Shown here piece after piece: positions 1 through 9,127 of a stretch of DNA of 64,000 nucleotides; within the stretch, counting starts at the first letter, position 1, and every line of letters begins with the position of its first letter. The notes beneath the pieces were generated by a model. It ran no database searches, had not been told where the DNA came from, and was given only the letters and a program-made list of their open reading frames with translations. Made by a program: the position numbers and the translations under genes. Source of the DNA: an uncultured Coriobacteriaceae bacterium (GTDB taxonomy: Bacteria; Actinomycetota; Coriobacteriia; Coriobacteriales; Atopobiaceae); assembly GCA_902778135.1 (NCBI GenBank), contig CACYWP010000003.1, positions 62,001-126,000 on the forward strand, given 5' to 3'.

Positions 1-49
1 GCACGGTCGGCCGTGATGCCCCGGATTCGCCAGCGGATTCCCCAGCGAA

Positions 50-1135
50 TCAGGCGAGGCCCTTGTAGCCAAGGGTGCCGGGTGCGGCGGTGCGTCCGAA
101 GGTGGGCTGGGCCGCCTGCTCGAGCAGGTCGTGGGACACCGCGACGATCCTCTCCTCGGGCACCGCGTTGTAGCGGTGGCAGGCACACCAGTGTCCCGGC
201 AGCTCCTCGTAGAGGTCGGGCGCCGCAACCTCGCAGACGCCCTCCCGCGCAAAGCAGCGGTTGACGAAGCGGCAGCCTGGTGGCGGGTCGATGGGGCTGG
301 GGACGTCGCCCTCCAGGATGATGCGCTTGCGGCGCGTCTTGGGGTCGACGCTGGGGATTGCCGACAGCAGCGCCTGGGTGTAGGGGCACAGGGGCTCGTG
401 GTAGAGGTCCCGCTTGCCCGCGACCTCCATCAGCTTGCCCAGGTACATGACGCCGACGCGGTCGGAGACGTGCTTGACCACGTTCAGGCCGTGCGCGATG
501 AAGAGGTAGGTCAGGCCCAGCTGGTCCTTCAGGTCGTCCAGCAGGTTGAGCACCTGGGCCTGGACCGACACGTCGAGCGCCGACACGGGCTCGTCGCAGA
601 CGATGAGCTTGGGGTTGACTGCCAGGGCTCGGGCGATGCCCACGCGCTGGCGCTGGCCGCCGGAGAACTCGTGCGGGTAGCGGTTGCGCATGTAGGAGGC
701 CAGGCCCACACGCTCGAACAGCTCGTCCACACGCGCGTCAACCTGATCTGGCGGCAGGATCCTGTTGGTGCGGATGGGCTCGGCGACGATGTCGCCCACG
801 GTCATGCGCGGGTTCAGCGAGGCGTAGGGGTCCTGGAAGATCAGCTGGATGTCGGTGCACAGCGTCCTGCGCTCGCGCTCGTCCATGGCCGTCAGGTCGC
901 GGCCTTCGAAGATGATGCGCCCCGAGGTCGGCGTCAGCAGGCCCACCAGCATCTTGCCGATGGTCGACTTTCCACAGCCGCTCTCCCCCACCAGGCCGAA
1001 CGCCTCCCCGCGTCGGATCTGGAAGCTGACGTCGTCGACCGCCTGGACGAAGGAGGTCGGCTTGCCGAAGAAGTTGGTATCCGCCACGAAGCTCTTGGTC
1101 AGGTGGCGCACGTCAAGCAGCACCTCGTCACTCAT
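50..1135 (-). CDS. oppF: Oligopeptide ABC transporter ATPase OppF (system 1)
   Basis: One of the two ATPases that power peptide uptake through the OppB/OppC channel on the cytoplasmic side. The 361-residue protein has Walker A GESGCGKS at residues 50-57, signature FSGGQRQR, Walker B LIVCDEP, and the C-terminal oligopeptide/dipeptide extension with its cysteine pair (PGCRFVNRC). This length and tail are normal for OppF/DppF. The ATG start lies inside the end of oppD, overlapping it by 8 bp, so translation is probably coupled. It is the last gene of oppB-C-D-F system 1. The exact peptide specificity cannot be read from the sequence. Confidence 0.93.
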   Translation of the reverse strand: MSDEVLLDVRHLTKSFVADTNFFGKPTSFVQAVDDVSFQIRRGEAFGLVGESGCGKSTIGKMLVGLLTPTSGRIIFEGRDLTAMDERERRTLCTDIQLIFQDPYASLNPRMTVGDIVAEPIRTNRILPPDQVDARVDELFERVGLASYMRNRYPHEFSGGQRQRVGIARALAVNPKLIVCDEPVSALDVSVQAQVLNLLDDLKDQLGLTYLFIAHGLNVVKHVSDRVGVMYLGKLMEVAGKRDLYHEPLCPYTQALLSAIPSVDPKTRRKRIILEGDVPSPIDPPPGCRFVNRCFAREGVCEVAAPDLYEELPGHWCACHRYNAVPEERIVAVSHDLLEQAAQPTFGRTAAPGTLGYKGLA

Positions 1136-2114
1136 GTTCGCCCTCCTCTCCCTGGAACAGGAAGCAGCGCACGCTGCGGCCCGGCTGTCCCTCGATCTCG
1201 CGCAGCTCGGGCATGCGCGTGCGGCACACGTCCATGCACCGGTCGCAACGGTCCGAGAACGGGCATCCCGGCGGCATGTCCAAGGGATTGGGCACCTGTC
1301 CGCGGATCATGAACAGGCGCTCGTTGTCGTCGTCCTCCAGGCGCGGGATGGAGTCCAGGAGCCCCAGCGTGTAGGGATGCAGGGGCCGCTCGAACAGCTG
1401 GTCGACCGGGGACTGCTCCACCACCTGGCCGCAGTACATGACCACGACGCGGTCGGCCACCTCCGAGACCACGCCCAGGTCGTGGGTGATGAGCAGGACC
1501 CCCATGTTGAACTCCTCGCGGAGGTTGTAGATGAGGTCCAGGATCTGGGCCTGGATGGTGACGTCGAGGGCCGTGGTGGGCTCGTCGGCGATGAGCAGCT
1601 TGGGGTTGCACGACAGCGCCATGGCGATCATGACGCGCTGGCGCATGCCACCCGACATCTGGTGCGGGTAGTCGCGGGCGCGCTCCTCCGGGCTGGGGAT
1701 GCCCACGACGCGCAGCATCTCGACCGCGCGGGTCCAGGCGTCCTGCTTGCTCATGCTGGTGTGCAGCCGGATGGCCTCGACAATCTGGTCGCCCACGCGA
1801 TAGACGGGGTTCAGCGAGGTCATCGGCTCCTGGAAGATCATCGAGATCTGGCCGCCGCGCACCTGCTGCATCTCCTTTTCGGAGAGGGCCAGCAGGTCCT
1901 TGCCGTCGAAGGTGATGCTGCCGTTGGCCACGTGGCCGGGCGCCTGCAGCAGGCGCATGATGGAGAGCGACGTCACGCTCTTGCCGCTGCCCGACTCGCC
2001 CACGACGGCCACCGTCTCGCCGGCGTCGACCGAGAAGGTCACGTCGTCGACGGCGCGCACGACTCCGCGACGCGTGGGAAACTCCGTGCGTAGGTCCTTC
2101 ACCTCTAGCAGCAT
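1128..2114 (-). CDS. oppD: Oligopeptide ABC transporter ATPase OppD (system 1)
   Basis: Partner ATPase of OppF. The 328-residue protein starts MLLEVKDL; this ATG was chosen over longer in-frame starts because a strong AGGAGGT ribosome site precedes it and conserved sequence begins there. Walker A GESGSGKS is at residues 39-46, followed by the signature MSGGMRQR, Walker [13 protein letters not shown], and a C-terminal cysteine motif ([10 protein letters not shown]) typical of the OppD/F tail. It lies 4 bp downstream of the oppC stop and overlaps oppF, so it is part of one operon. Confidence 0.92.
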   Translation of the reverse strand: MLLEVKDLRTEFPTRRGVVRAVDDVTFSVDAGETVAVVGESGSGKSVTSLSIMRLLQAPGHVANGSITFDGKDLLALSEKEMQQVRGGQISMIFQEPMTSLNPVYRVGDQIVEAIRLHTSMSKQDAWTRAVEMLRVVGIPSPEERARDYPHQMSGGMRQRVMIAMALSCNPKLLIADEPTTALDVTIQAQILDLIYNLREEFNMGVLLITHDLGVVSEVADRVVVMYCGQVVEQSPVDQLFERPLHPYTLGLLDSIPRLEDDDNERLFMIRGQVPNPLDMPPGCPFSDRCDRCMDVCRTRMPELREIEGQPGRSVRCFLFQGEEGEHE

Positions 2115-2118
2115 GGCG

Positions 2119-3033
2119 TCACCTCCTGCGGGACTTGGGGTCGAGGGCGTCGCGGATGCCGTCTCCCAGCAGGTTGAACGCCAGCACCGTGAGGGTGATG
2201 GCGAGGCCCGGGAAGAGCATGGCGTGCGGCGCGGTGAAGATGTAGTTGCGGCCGCGGCCCAGCATGTCGCCCCACTCCGCCGCGGGCGGCTGCACGCCCA
2301 GGCCCAGGAAGCCCAGCGCCGCGCAGTCGAGGATGGCACTGGAGATGCCCAGGGTGGCGCGGACGATGATGGAGGGCATGACGTTGGGCAGGATGTGGCG
2401 GAAGATGATGGTTGCATCGGAGTCGCCGATGACGCGCGCGGCGGCGACGTAGTCCGACTCCTTGACCGCGAGGATCTGGCTGCGGACGATGCGGGCGTAC
2501 TCGGGGATGGACACCAGGCCGATGGCGATGACCGCCTTGTCGATGCCGCGGCCCAGCGCCGCCATGAACGCGATGGCCAGCAGGATGGAGGGCACGGCCA
2601 GCATGATGTCCATGCAGCGCATGATGACGGTGTCGACGCGGCCGCCCTTGTAGCCGGCCACCGCACCCAGCGCGACGCCCACCGTCAGGGAGATCGCGAC
2701 GGCAGAGATGCCCACCGTCAGCGAGATCTGGGTGCCGATGAGGATGCGGCACAGCATGTCACGGCCGTTCTGGTCGGTGCCGAACCAGTGAGCCGAGCTG
2801 GGCGCGAGGAAGGACTGGGTCAGGTCCTGCTCGTAGGGGTCGTAGGGCAGGATGCCCGGCGCGATGGCCGTCACGAAGGCGACGATGGCCAGCACGACGA
2901 TGAAGGCCAGGCTGATCATGGCCGCCTTGTTCTGGCGCAGGGCATACCAGACGTCATCCCACAGGCTCTCGGGCTTGGTCGGGGTCGCGGTGGAGCCCGA
3001 CCCGGCTCCCTTGCTCTTGGCCACGGCTATCAC
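2119..3033 (-). CDS. oppC: Oligopeptide ABC transporter permease OppC (system 1)
   Basis: Inner-membrane permease pairing with OppB. The 304-residue protein has an N-terminal hydrophobic segment (around residues 35-60), the GTDQNGRD motif shared by DppC/OppC, several further membrane spans, and an EAA-type loop ([18 protein letters not shown]) that docks on the ATPases. The start is a GTG that overlaps the oppB stop (GTGA arrangement), giving 4 bp of overlap. A second in-frame GTG three codons later is an alternative start. Length is normal for the family. Confidence 0.9.
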   Translation of the reverse strand: MIAVAKSKGAGSGSTATPTKPESLWDDVWYALRQNKAAMISLAFIVVLAIVAFVTAIAPGILPYDPYEQDLTQSFLAPSSAHWFGTDQNGRDMLCRILIGTQISLTVGISAVAISLTVGVALGAVAGYKGGRVDTVIMRCMDIMLAVPSILLAIAFMAALGRGIDKAVIAIGLVSIPEYARIVRSQILAVKESDYVAAARVIGDSDATIIFRHILPNVMPSIIVRATLGISSAILDCAALGFLGLGVQPPAAEWGDMLGRGRNYIFTAPHAMLFPGLAITLTVLAFNLLGDGIRDALDPKSRRR

Positions 3034-4046
3034 CCCTCTTCCTTGCCGTAGGTGATGCGTGGGTCAAGGCGGGCGTAGATGAGGTCGACCACCAGGTTGA
3101 TGACGACGAAGATGATGCCGATGAGCATGACGGCGCCCTGGACGACCGGGAAGTCGGACTTGAGGATGCAGTCGACCACGTACTTGCCGATGCCCGGCCA
3201 GGCGAAGACCGTCTCGGTGAGCATGGCGCCTCCCAGGAGGCTGCCGAACTGCAGGCCGATGACCGTGGTCACCGGCAGCATGGCGTTGCGCAGGGCATGC
3301 CTGCGCGTGACCTTGCCCTGAGGCAGGCCCTTGGCGCGCGCGGTGCGAACGTAGTCCTCGCCCAGGGTCTCCAGCATGCTGGAGCGCGTCATGCGGCAGA
3401 TGATGGCCATGGAGTACATGGACAGGGCCAGCGCCGGCAGCACGATGTGGCGTGCGGCGTCCGCGAAGGCCTTGAGGTCCCCCTGCACCAGCGTGTCGAC
3501 GAGGAAGAGGCCCGTACCGCCGCGAGGCGCCATCAGCGGGTCGATGCGACCGCCCGAGGGCAGCACGTGCCACACGCCGGCGAACAGGATGATGAGCATG
3601 ACGCCCAGCCAGAAGATGGGCATCGAGACGCCGGCCAGCGAGAGGGCCGTGGCAAAGCCGTCGATGAAGGAGTTCTTGTTGACGGCGGCAACCACGCCCA
3701 ACGTGATGCCACAGACGCTGGCCACGAGGATCGCCACCACCGACAGCTCGACCGTGGCCGGGAAGCGCGCCATGATCTCGGTCATCACCGGTGTGTGGGT
3801 GTAGTAGGACTCGCCGAGGTCGCCATGCAGGATGCCCAACAGGAAGTCGAGGTACTGCATGACGATGGGGTCGTTCAGCCCGTAGGCGTCGCGCCAGGCA
3901 TCCATCGCCTCGCGGGTGGCATGCTCGCCGAGGACGACGGGGGCGGGATCGGGCGAGAACACGCGCATGATCAGGAAGACCACGACCGACAGGCCAAGCA
4001 GCACGGGTATGGCCTGCAGCGCTCGCTTTGCCACGTACTTCAGCAT
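3030..4046 (-). CDS. oppB: Oligopeptide ABC transporter permease OppB (system 1)
   Basis: First permease gene of system 1, 338 residues. It has the N-terminal hydrophobic helix typical of OppB (IPVLLGLSVVVFLIMR), the large extracellular loop, several membrane spans, and the EAA loop (GEDYVRTARAKGLPQGKV). An AGGAGG ribosome site lies just before the ATG. Between it and the binding-protein gene oppA1 upstream is a strong hairpin (4197-4227), which probably sets oppA1 transcript levels above those of the permease and ATPase genes. Confidence 0.92.
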   Translation of the reverse strand: MLKYVAKRALQAIPVLLGLSVVVFLIMRVFSPDPAPVVLGEHATREAMDAWRDAYGLNDPIVMQYLDFLLGILHGDLGESYYTHTPVMTEIMARFPATVELSVVAILVASVCGITLGVVAAVNKNSFIDGFATALSLAGVSMPIFWLGVMLIILFAGVWHVLPSGGRIDPLMAPRGGTGLFLVDTLVQGDLKAFADAARHIVLPALALSMYSMAIICRMTRSSMLETLGEDYVRTARAKGLPQGKVTRRHALRNAMLPVTTVIGLQFGSLLGGAMLTETVFAWPGIGKYVVDCILKSDFPVVQGAVMLIGIIFVVINLVVDLIYARLDPRITYGKEEG

Positions 4047-4196
4047 GCGCCCTCCTCTCTGGGATCTGGGATTCGGCGCGCACGGGCGGACGCCCCATGC
4101 ACGTAGAGGTCATGGTACGCCCAAAGCCCCGATGCAAGGTTTCGCACCGGTAACACCACCTTGGCGATGGACGCTCATGATGCTCCGGCATAAGGG

Positions 4197-4227
4197 AGGG
4201 CCGGGACGATCGCATCGCCCCGGCCCT
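4197..4227 (-). terminator. Hairpin downstream of oppA1 (terminator or attenuator)
   Basis: A 14-bp stem with one mismatch and a 3-nt loop lies 25 bp after the oppA1 stop and about 150 bp before oppB1. On the minus strand the stem is followed by CCCTTATG, a weak U-tract. Partial termination between a binding-protein gene and its permease genes is common in opp operons, so attenuation is likelier than a full stop. Confidence 0.65.
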
Positions 4228-4251
4228 GCGAGAGTCCGTGTCGGCCTTGGC

Positions 4252-5853
4252 CTACGCCTTGGTCGTGCCGCGCAGGAACACGATCGAGGACGGATGCAGG
4301 TTGTAGCCGGTCACCTCGGGACGCACGCCCACCAGCTGCTGGGAGTGCGAGATCGGCAGCCAGACCTGCTCGGCTGCGTTGATCTGCTCGAGCTGGTGAT
4401 AGATCTCGTCGCGGTCGGCACCGGTCGGGGTCTGCAGGCCGTCGCTGATGAGCTTCTTGTACTCGGGGTTGTCGTAGCGGGCGACGTTCATCGAGACGTT
4501 GGCGTCGGACAGCAGGTTCATGAAGTTGTCGGGGTCACCGTTGTCACCGCTCCAGCCATAGAAGCAGATGTCGAAGGTCTCGGTCTCGATCTTGGTGCGG
4601 TAGGTCGTCCAGTCATAGGTGTCGATGGTCATCTCGACGCCGGCCTTGGTCAGGTAGCCCTGGATGGCCTCGGCGAGCACCTGGCCGCCCTTGCCGTTGT
4701 AGGGGCGCGGGTTGGAGTAGGTGATGCACTTGACGGACTTGACGCCCAGGTCGGCCAGCTCGGTGGCAGCGGCCTCGGGGTCGTACTGGGTCTGGACGAC
4801 GTCCTCGTCATAGGGGGCCATCCACAGCGGCATGATGGAGTTGGCATAGGTGCCGTACTCGCCGTAGAGGCTCTCGACCAGCTCGGGCACGTTGATGGCC
4901 TTGGACAGGGCGATGCGGACGGCGGGGTCGGCGCAGACGCCCTGGTCGGTGCGGAATGCCATGTAGTTGATGTTCATACCGTCGCGGGCGTCGATGACGC
5001 AGCCGCCATCGGTGACGGTGCCGACCACGGCCTCGTCGATGCCGTTGATGATGTCGACCTCGCCGTTGGTCAGGGCGGTCACGCGCGGTGCGGCCTCGGC
5101 GATGAAGCGGAAGACGATCTGCTTGGCCTTGCCGGCGTTCTCGGGATTCCAGTAGTCCTCGTTGCGCTCGAGAACGATGTTGTCACCCTTCGTCCAGGAG
5201 ACGAACTTGTACGGGCCGGTGCCCACGGGGGTCTCGATGGCGGTCTCGAAGGCGGTGGGGGCGACGATGGGGCTGGCCATGCACATCGCGAGGTTGGCGA
5301 GGAACGGGGTCGAGGCGGCGCGCATGTGGATGACGAGGGTGGTGTCGTCGGGAGCCTCGATGCTCTCGATGCCGTTGCCCTCGGCCTCGGAGCCGAAGGT
5401 GAAGCCGGCGTAGGCCATATCCTCGGTGCGGTCGGGCTCGAGCTGACGGGCGATGCTCTGGCGGGCGGCGTCGGCGTTGAACGGGGTGCCGTCGTGGAAG
5501 GTGATGCCCTCCTTCACCTTGAAGGTGTAGGTCAGGCCGTCGTCGGAGACCTCGGGAAGGTCGGCCAGGCCAGGGACGACCTCGCAGGAGTCGTCGGCGT
5601 ACTGCAGCAGGTTCTCGTAGATCTGGGTCCAGACCTGGGCGGACTCGCCGTCATCGGCATATGCGGGGTCCAGGCCGCGCGGGTCGGCGCCCTGGGCGAA
5701 GGTGATGGTGAAGTCCTCGCCGGCGGCGGCATCCGCGGCGGTGCCGGAGTCGGAGCTGGCGGCGCCACCACCGCAGCCGGCCAGGAAGCCGGAGGTGCTG
5801 ACCGCGGCGAACAGCTGCAGGAACGTGCGACGTGACAGTGCGTTCTTGTCCAT
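4252..5853 (-). CDS. oppA: Oligopeptide-binding lipoprotein OppA (system 1), normal domain order
   Basis: Extracytoplasmic solute-binding protein of the SBP_bac_5 family, 533 residues. The N-terminus carries a Tat-like SRRTFL motif (residues 8-13), a hydrophobic stretch and a lipobox LAGC with C27 as the likely lipidated residue, followed by a Gly/Ser linker. The mature part runs in the usual order: FAQGADPRGLDPA near its start, then FHDGTPFNADAA, GPYKFVSW and RNEDYWNP, and finally the C-lobe (VRIALSKAINV, DICFYGWSGDNGDPDNF). The ATG at 5853 has a GGGAGAG site; an upstream in-frame extension looks non-coding. It is followed by oppBCDF system 1. It is a useful comparator for the permuted neighbour OppA2. 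Confidence 0.9.
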   Translation of the reverse strand: MDKNALSRRTFLQLFAAVSTSGFLAGCGGGAASSDSGTAADAAAGEDFTITFAQGADPRGLDPAYADDGESAQVWTQIYENLLQYADDSCEVVPGLADLPEVSDDGLTYTFKVKEGITFHDGTPFNADAARQSIARQLEPDRTEDMAYAGFTFGSEAEGNGIESIEAPDDTTLVIHMRAASTPFLANLAMCMASPIVAPTAFETAIETPVGTGPYKFVSWTKGDNIVLERNEDYWNPENAGKAKQIVFRFIAEAAPRVTALTNGEVDIINGIDEAVVGTVTDGGCVIDARDGMNINYMAFRTDQGVCADPAVRIALSKAINVPELVESLYGEYGTYANSIMPLWMAPYDEDVVQTQYDPEAAATELADLGVKSVKCITYSNPRPYNGKGGQVLAEAIQGYLTKAGVEMTIDTYDWTTYRTKIETETFDICFYGWSGDNGDPDNFMNLLSDANVSMNVARYDNPEYKKLISDGLQTPTGADRDEIYHQLEQINAAEQVWLPISHSQQLVGVRPEVTGYNLHPSSIVFLRGTTKA

Positions 5854-6044
5854 GAATCTCTCCCTCATGGCAGTGGGGTCGGCGTGGCCAGCCCCGGGTA
5901 CGAATGTGCTCACTACAGTACGCCAAAGGTCGCCGCCCTTGGTTTCGCGGGCGTAACAGCATCGGACGCGTTTTTTGTCAGCGGGGATGGAGGCGGTCAC
6001 AACGGCGCGCATGTCGTCCCGCACGACCCTCCCCCGCCATGGAA

Positions 6045-6073
6045 AGGACCCGCCCCACGGTGGGACGGGTCCT
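6045..6073 (-). terminator. Terminator of oppA2
   Basis: AGGACCCG pairs with CGGGTCCT, with a further CCC/GGG pairing inside. The hairpin starts 37 bp after the oppA2 stop; on the minus strand the stem is followed by TTTCC. The U-tract is short but the position fits the end of the oppA2 transcript. Confidence 0.6.
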
Positions 6074-6109
6074 GGTGTGCATCAGGGATGCGAGGTCGTG
6101 CGTGGACGC

Positions 6110-7903
6110 TTACGCGGGAAGGATGTCCTCGTTGACGTTCCAGCAGACGTAGTAGGTGCCGGCGTACGGAGCGACGACGTACTGGTCGGCGTAGTCCTTC
6201 TTGACGCGGGCCATCTCGTTGGTCGGAATGCCATCGATGAAGTGCCAGTCGCCCTTCTCCCAGTTGGCCAGGTTGGTGTTCTGGTCATCGGAGAGGAACC
6301 ACTTGATCTCCTTCATGGTCATGCTGTCGGCATCCCAGTAATCGTCGCGCTTGGTCAGCGTGATGACGGAGTTGTGCTTCCAGTCGCTGATGCTGTAGGG
6401 GCCGTTGCAGATGTAGGTCGACGGGTCGGTCGCCCAGCTCTCGCTGGAGACGACGTCCTCGCGCACCGGGTAGAACACGGGGAAGGCCATGAGCTCGTCC
6501 CAGTAGGCGATGAAGTTGGTCGTGGTGACCTCGAGGGTCTTGTCGTCCTTGGCGGTGACGGCGAGGTCGTTGGGGTAGCCCACGACGACGGAGTACATCT
6601 CGCCGTAGTCGGCACCAAGGTCCTCGGAGGCGGCGCGCTTCCATGCGAACTCGAAGTCCTTGGCGGTCAGGGGCTGGCCGTCGGACCAGGTGAGGCCGTC
6701 GCGCAGGGTGTAGGTGTAGGTGACGGTGCCGTCGTCGTTGGTGACGCCCTCGACCATCTCCTCGGCGCAGGCCGGCTCGATCTCGTAGGTGTCGCCCTCG
6801 ACATGCTTCCAGCGGGCGAGGCCCTCGAAGGTGTGGACGAGCGTGGTGGCGCCGTCAACGGCGGAGTTGAGGGCGGGGTCGAGCGTGTCGGGCTCGGAGC
6901 CGTAGCAGACGGAGATGGTGTCGCCCTTGCCAGCGACCGTGGTCTTGTCGAAGTGCGAGAAGCCCAGCGGGGTGACGTAGAAGCCCTCGACGTCCTTGTT
7001 CAGGAGGTAGGGGTTGGTGTAGTAGTACAGCGGGGTCAAGGCGCCGGTGTCCATGATGAAGTCCTCGGCGCGGTGCATGAGCTGGAAGCGCTTGGGCTGG
7101 TCGGACTCCTTGTTGATGGTGTCGATCAGCACGTCATAGGTGTCTGCCCAGGTGCCACCCTCGACCTTGAGGTCGTAGCCGAGGTCGGTGATGTCGATGT
7201 CATAGGCCGCGACGTCGGCATGGGCGCCCTTGCCGAACTGGGCGTCGTTGTTGCCGGAGCCCGAGGTCCACATGTCGAGCATGCAGATGGGGTCGGTGTA
7301 GTCCATGATCCAGCCGTTACGGGCGATGGAGAAGTCGCCAGCCTTGCGGGTGTTCAGGAAGGTCGCCCACTCCTGGTTCTCCATGCTCATCTCGATGCCG
7401 ACGCCAGCCAGCGCGGACTGCAGGTACTCGCCGATGGCCTTGTGGCCCTCGTCGGTGTTGTAGAGGTACGTCATCGACGGGAAGTTGGTGAACATGCCGG
7501 TGCCCTCGTCGTAGGCGTAGTACTTCTTCAGGACCTCGACGGCCTCGTTGAAGTTGGCCTCGAGAGCGTCCTGCCCGACGTCATAGTAGCCGGTGCCGTT
7601 GCCGCGGCCAGCGTTCTGCATGAAGTCGGAGCCGTCGGGCTCGCCGACGCCCTGGCACACGAAGGTGCTGGCGGGGATCTGGTCGGCCTGGGCGATGTCG
7701 ACGCAGATGTGGGTGCGGTCGAACAGCAGGCCGATGGCACGACGGATCTCGGCACGCGCCTTCTCGGCTTCCTCGGGGCTCAGGCTGGAAGCGCTGGAGG
7801 CAGCGCCACCGTCGGAGGAGCCGCCGCCGCACGCGGAGAGGCCGCCGACGAGGATGACGGCACCGACGCCCTGGAGGAAGTTCCTGCGGGAAAGATTGGA
7901 CAT
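6110..7903 (-). CDS. Circularly permuted oligopeptide-binding lipoprotein (OppA-like, SBP_bac_5 family)
   Basis: 597-residue lipoprotein with a Tat-like SRRNFL motif and lipobox GLSAC (C25). The order of the SBP_bac_5 fold is swapped. Residues 41-318 match the usual C-terminal half: RRAIGLLFDRTHI at 54-66, NTDEGHKAIGEYL at 149-161, MDYTDP at 200-205, PLYYYTNPYL at 291-300 and VTPLGFSHFD at 310-319. A short linker (KTTVAGKG) then leads into what is normally the mature N-terminus: SEPDTLDPA at 336-344, WSDGQPLTAKDFEFAWKRA at 406-424, GPYSISDWKHNS at 501-512, DDYWDA at 520-525, and PYAGTYYVCWN at 579-589, where the protein ends. The break falls at the inter-lobe hinge strand. The ATG at 7903 has a GGGAGA site and the gene has its own promoter region. 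It lies between oppF2 and oppA1. The reading frame is intact throughout, so this is not a frameshift. Confidence 0.9.
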   Translation of the reverse strand: MSNLSRRNFLQGVGAVILVGGLSACGGGSSDGGAASSASSLSPEEAEKARAEIRRAIGLLFDRTHICVDIAQADQIPASTFVCQGVGEPDGSDFMQNAGRGNGTGYYDVGQDALEANFNEAVEVLKKYYAYDEGTGMFTNFPSMTYLYNTDEGHKAIGEYLQSALAGVGIEMSMENQEWATFLNTRKAGDFSIARNGWIMDYTDPICMLDMWTSGSGNNDAQFGKGAHADVAAYDIDITDLGYDLKVEGGTWADTYDVLIDTINKESDQPKRFQLMHRAEDFIMDTGALTPLYYYTNPYLLNKDVEGFYVTPLGFSHFDKTTVAGKGDTISVCYGSEPDTLDPALNSAVDGATTLVHTFEGLARWKHVEGDTYEIEPACAEEMVEGVTNDDGTVTYTYTLRDGLTWSDGQPLTAKDFEFAWKRAASEDLGADYGEMYSVVVGYPNDLAVTAKDDKTLEVTTTNFIAYWDELMAFPVFYPVREDVVSSESWATDPSTYICNGPYSISDWKHNSVITLTKRDDYWDADSMTMKEIKWFLSDDQNTNLANWEKGDWHFIDGIPTNEMARVKKDYADQYVVAPYAGTYYVCWNVNEDILPA

Positions 7904-7952
7904 AGCATTCTCCCTTTCGTTTACACTTGCAAAACACACAGACACGCAGCCC

Positions 7953-7980
7953 ATCGTAGCAATCTTTTTCCGTAAGTAAA
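7953..7980 (-). promoter_or_regulatory. Candidate promoter of oppA2
   Basis: On the minus strand TTTACT (7975-7980) and TACGAT (7953-7958) are separated by 16 bp and lie about 50 bp upstream of the oppA2 start. The region is unusually AT-rich for this genome. Hexamers are recognisable but not consensus. Confidence 0.4.
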
Positions 7981-7982
7981 TA

Positions 7983-8000
7983 CCTGTATCGGCTTACAGG
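7983..8000. promoter_or_regulatory. Inverted repeat next to the oppA2 promoter
   Basis: CCTGTA and TACAGG flank a 6-bp spacer immediately upstream of the candidate -35 element of oppA2. The symmetry and position suit an operator for a dimeric regulator, but no regulator gene adjoins it, so the role is inferred. Confidence 0.35.
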
Positions 8001-8085
8001 ATGCCAATCCGGGCGAACGCACTTCTATCTCTGCCTGTCATGGGAATCGCCGCTCGAAGACAGGCCAACCCTCGACGTGGTAAGG

Positions 8086-8120
8086 CAAAAGCCTGCCACG
8101 GGGCTTCTCCCGTGGCAGGC
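8086..8120 (-). terminator. Rho-independent terminator of oppBCDF system 2
   Basis: A perfect 12-bp stem, GCCTGCCACGGG with its complement (8091-8120, 6-nt loop), starts 17 bp after the oppF2 stop. On the minus strand it is followed by TTTTGCCTT. This separates the oppBCDF2 transcript from oppA2. Confidence 0.85.
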
Positions 8121-8137
8121 CATGTCGTTCGCAAGTC

Positions 8138-9127
8138 CTACTCGTTGATCTCCTCGGTGCGGTGGCACGCGACGAAGTGTCCCGCCGTGACCTCCTTGAA
8201 GTCGGGCATGGACTCGGCGCAGCGCTCCTGCGCGTAGGGGCAGCGCGTGCGGAAGGGGCAGCCCGACGGAGCGTTCAGCGGGCTGGGGATGTCGCCCTGC
8301 AGCGGGATGCGCTTGTTGGCGCGCGCGATCTTGGGGTCGGGAATGGGCACGGCCGAGATCAGCGACTTGGTGTAGGGGTGCAGCGGATGGTCGTAGATCT
8401 CCTCCGCGTCGGCGAGCTCGACCATCTTGCCCAGGTACATGACGGCGATGCGGTCGGAGATGTGACGGACCACCAGCAGGTCGTGGGCGATGAAGAGGTA
8501 GGTCAGGCCCATCTCGTCCTGCAGCTCGTCGAACATGTTGATGACCTGCGCCTGGATGGACACGTCGAGCGCGGAGACCGGCTCGTCGCAGACGATGAAC
8601 TCGGGGTCGACCGCCAGCGAGCGGGCGATGCCGATGCGCTGGCGCTGGCCACCGGAGAACTCGTGCGCATAGCGGCTCGCGTGCTCGGAGTTGAGGCCGA
8701 CGCGGTCCATGAGCTGGAGGATCTTCTCCTCGCGGTCCTTGGCGTTGTCGCACAGATGGTGCACGTCGATGGGCTCGCCGATGATGTCGGAGACGGTCAT
8801 GCGGGGATTGAGCGAGGAATAGGGGTCCTGGAAGACCATCGTCGACTTGGTGCGGAACCAGTCGATGTCCGCCTTGTTCTTGATGGGGCGCCCGTCGTAG
8901 ACGACCTCGCCGTCGGTGGGCTCGTACAGGTGCAGGATGGTGCGGCCGACGGTGGTCTTGCCGCAGCCGGACTCGCCCACCAGGCCCAGCGTCTCGCCAC
9001 GCATGATCTGGAAGCTGACGTCATCCACGGCCTTCAGCGGGGTCGTCTTGAAGAAGCCGGTGTTGACGGGGAAGTACTCCTTGAGGTGACGCACGTCAAC
9101 CAGGGGCGTCTCGTTTGCCTGTGCCAT
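8138..9127 (-). CDS. oppF: Oligopeptide ABC transporter ATPase OppF (system 2)
   Basis: 329-residue ATPase of the second Opp system. Walker A GESGCGKT is at residues 51-58, followed by [15 protein letters not shown], Walker [13 protein letters not shown], and the C-terminal tail with CPFRTRC. The start codon overlaps the oppD2 stop by one base (TAATG), indicating coupled translation. It is the last gene before the terminator at 8091-8120. It differs clearly from OppF1 at both ends, so the two systems are not a recent duplication. Confidence 0.92.
   Translation of the reverse strand: MAQANETPLVDVRHLKEYFPVNTGFFKTTPLKAVDDVSFQIMRGETLGLVGESGCGKTTVGRTILHLYEPTDGEVVYDGRPIKNKADIDWFRTKSTMVFQDPYSSLNPRMTVSDIIGEPIDVHHLCDNAKDREEKILQLMDRVGLNSEHASRYAHEFSGGQRQRIGIARSLAVDPEFIVCDEPVSALDVSIQAQVINMFDELQDEMGLTYLFIAHDLLVVRHISDRIAVMYLGKMVELADAEEIYDHPLHPYTKSLISAVPIPDPKIARANKRIPLQGDIPSPLNAPSGCPFRTRCPYAQERCAESMPDFKEVTAGHFVACHRTEEINE

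Noticed and set aside
4252-6024. Longer start for OppA1 at 6024
   Set aside because: The extra residues precede the signal peptide and lack a ribosome site; the Tat-like lipoprotein signal begins at the ATG 5853.
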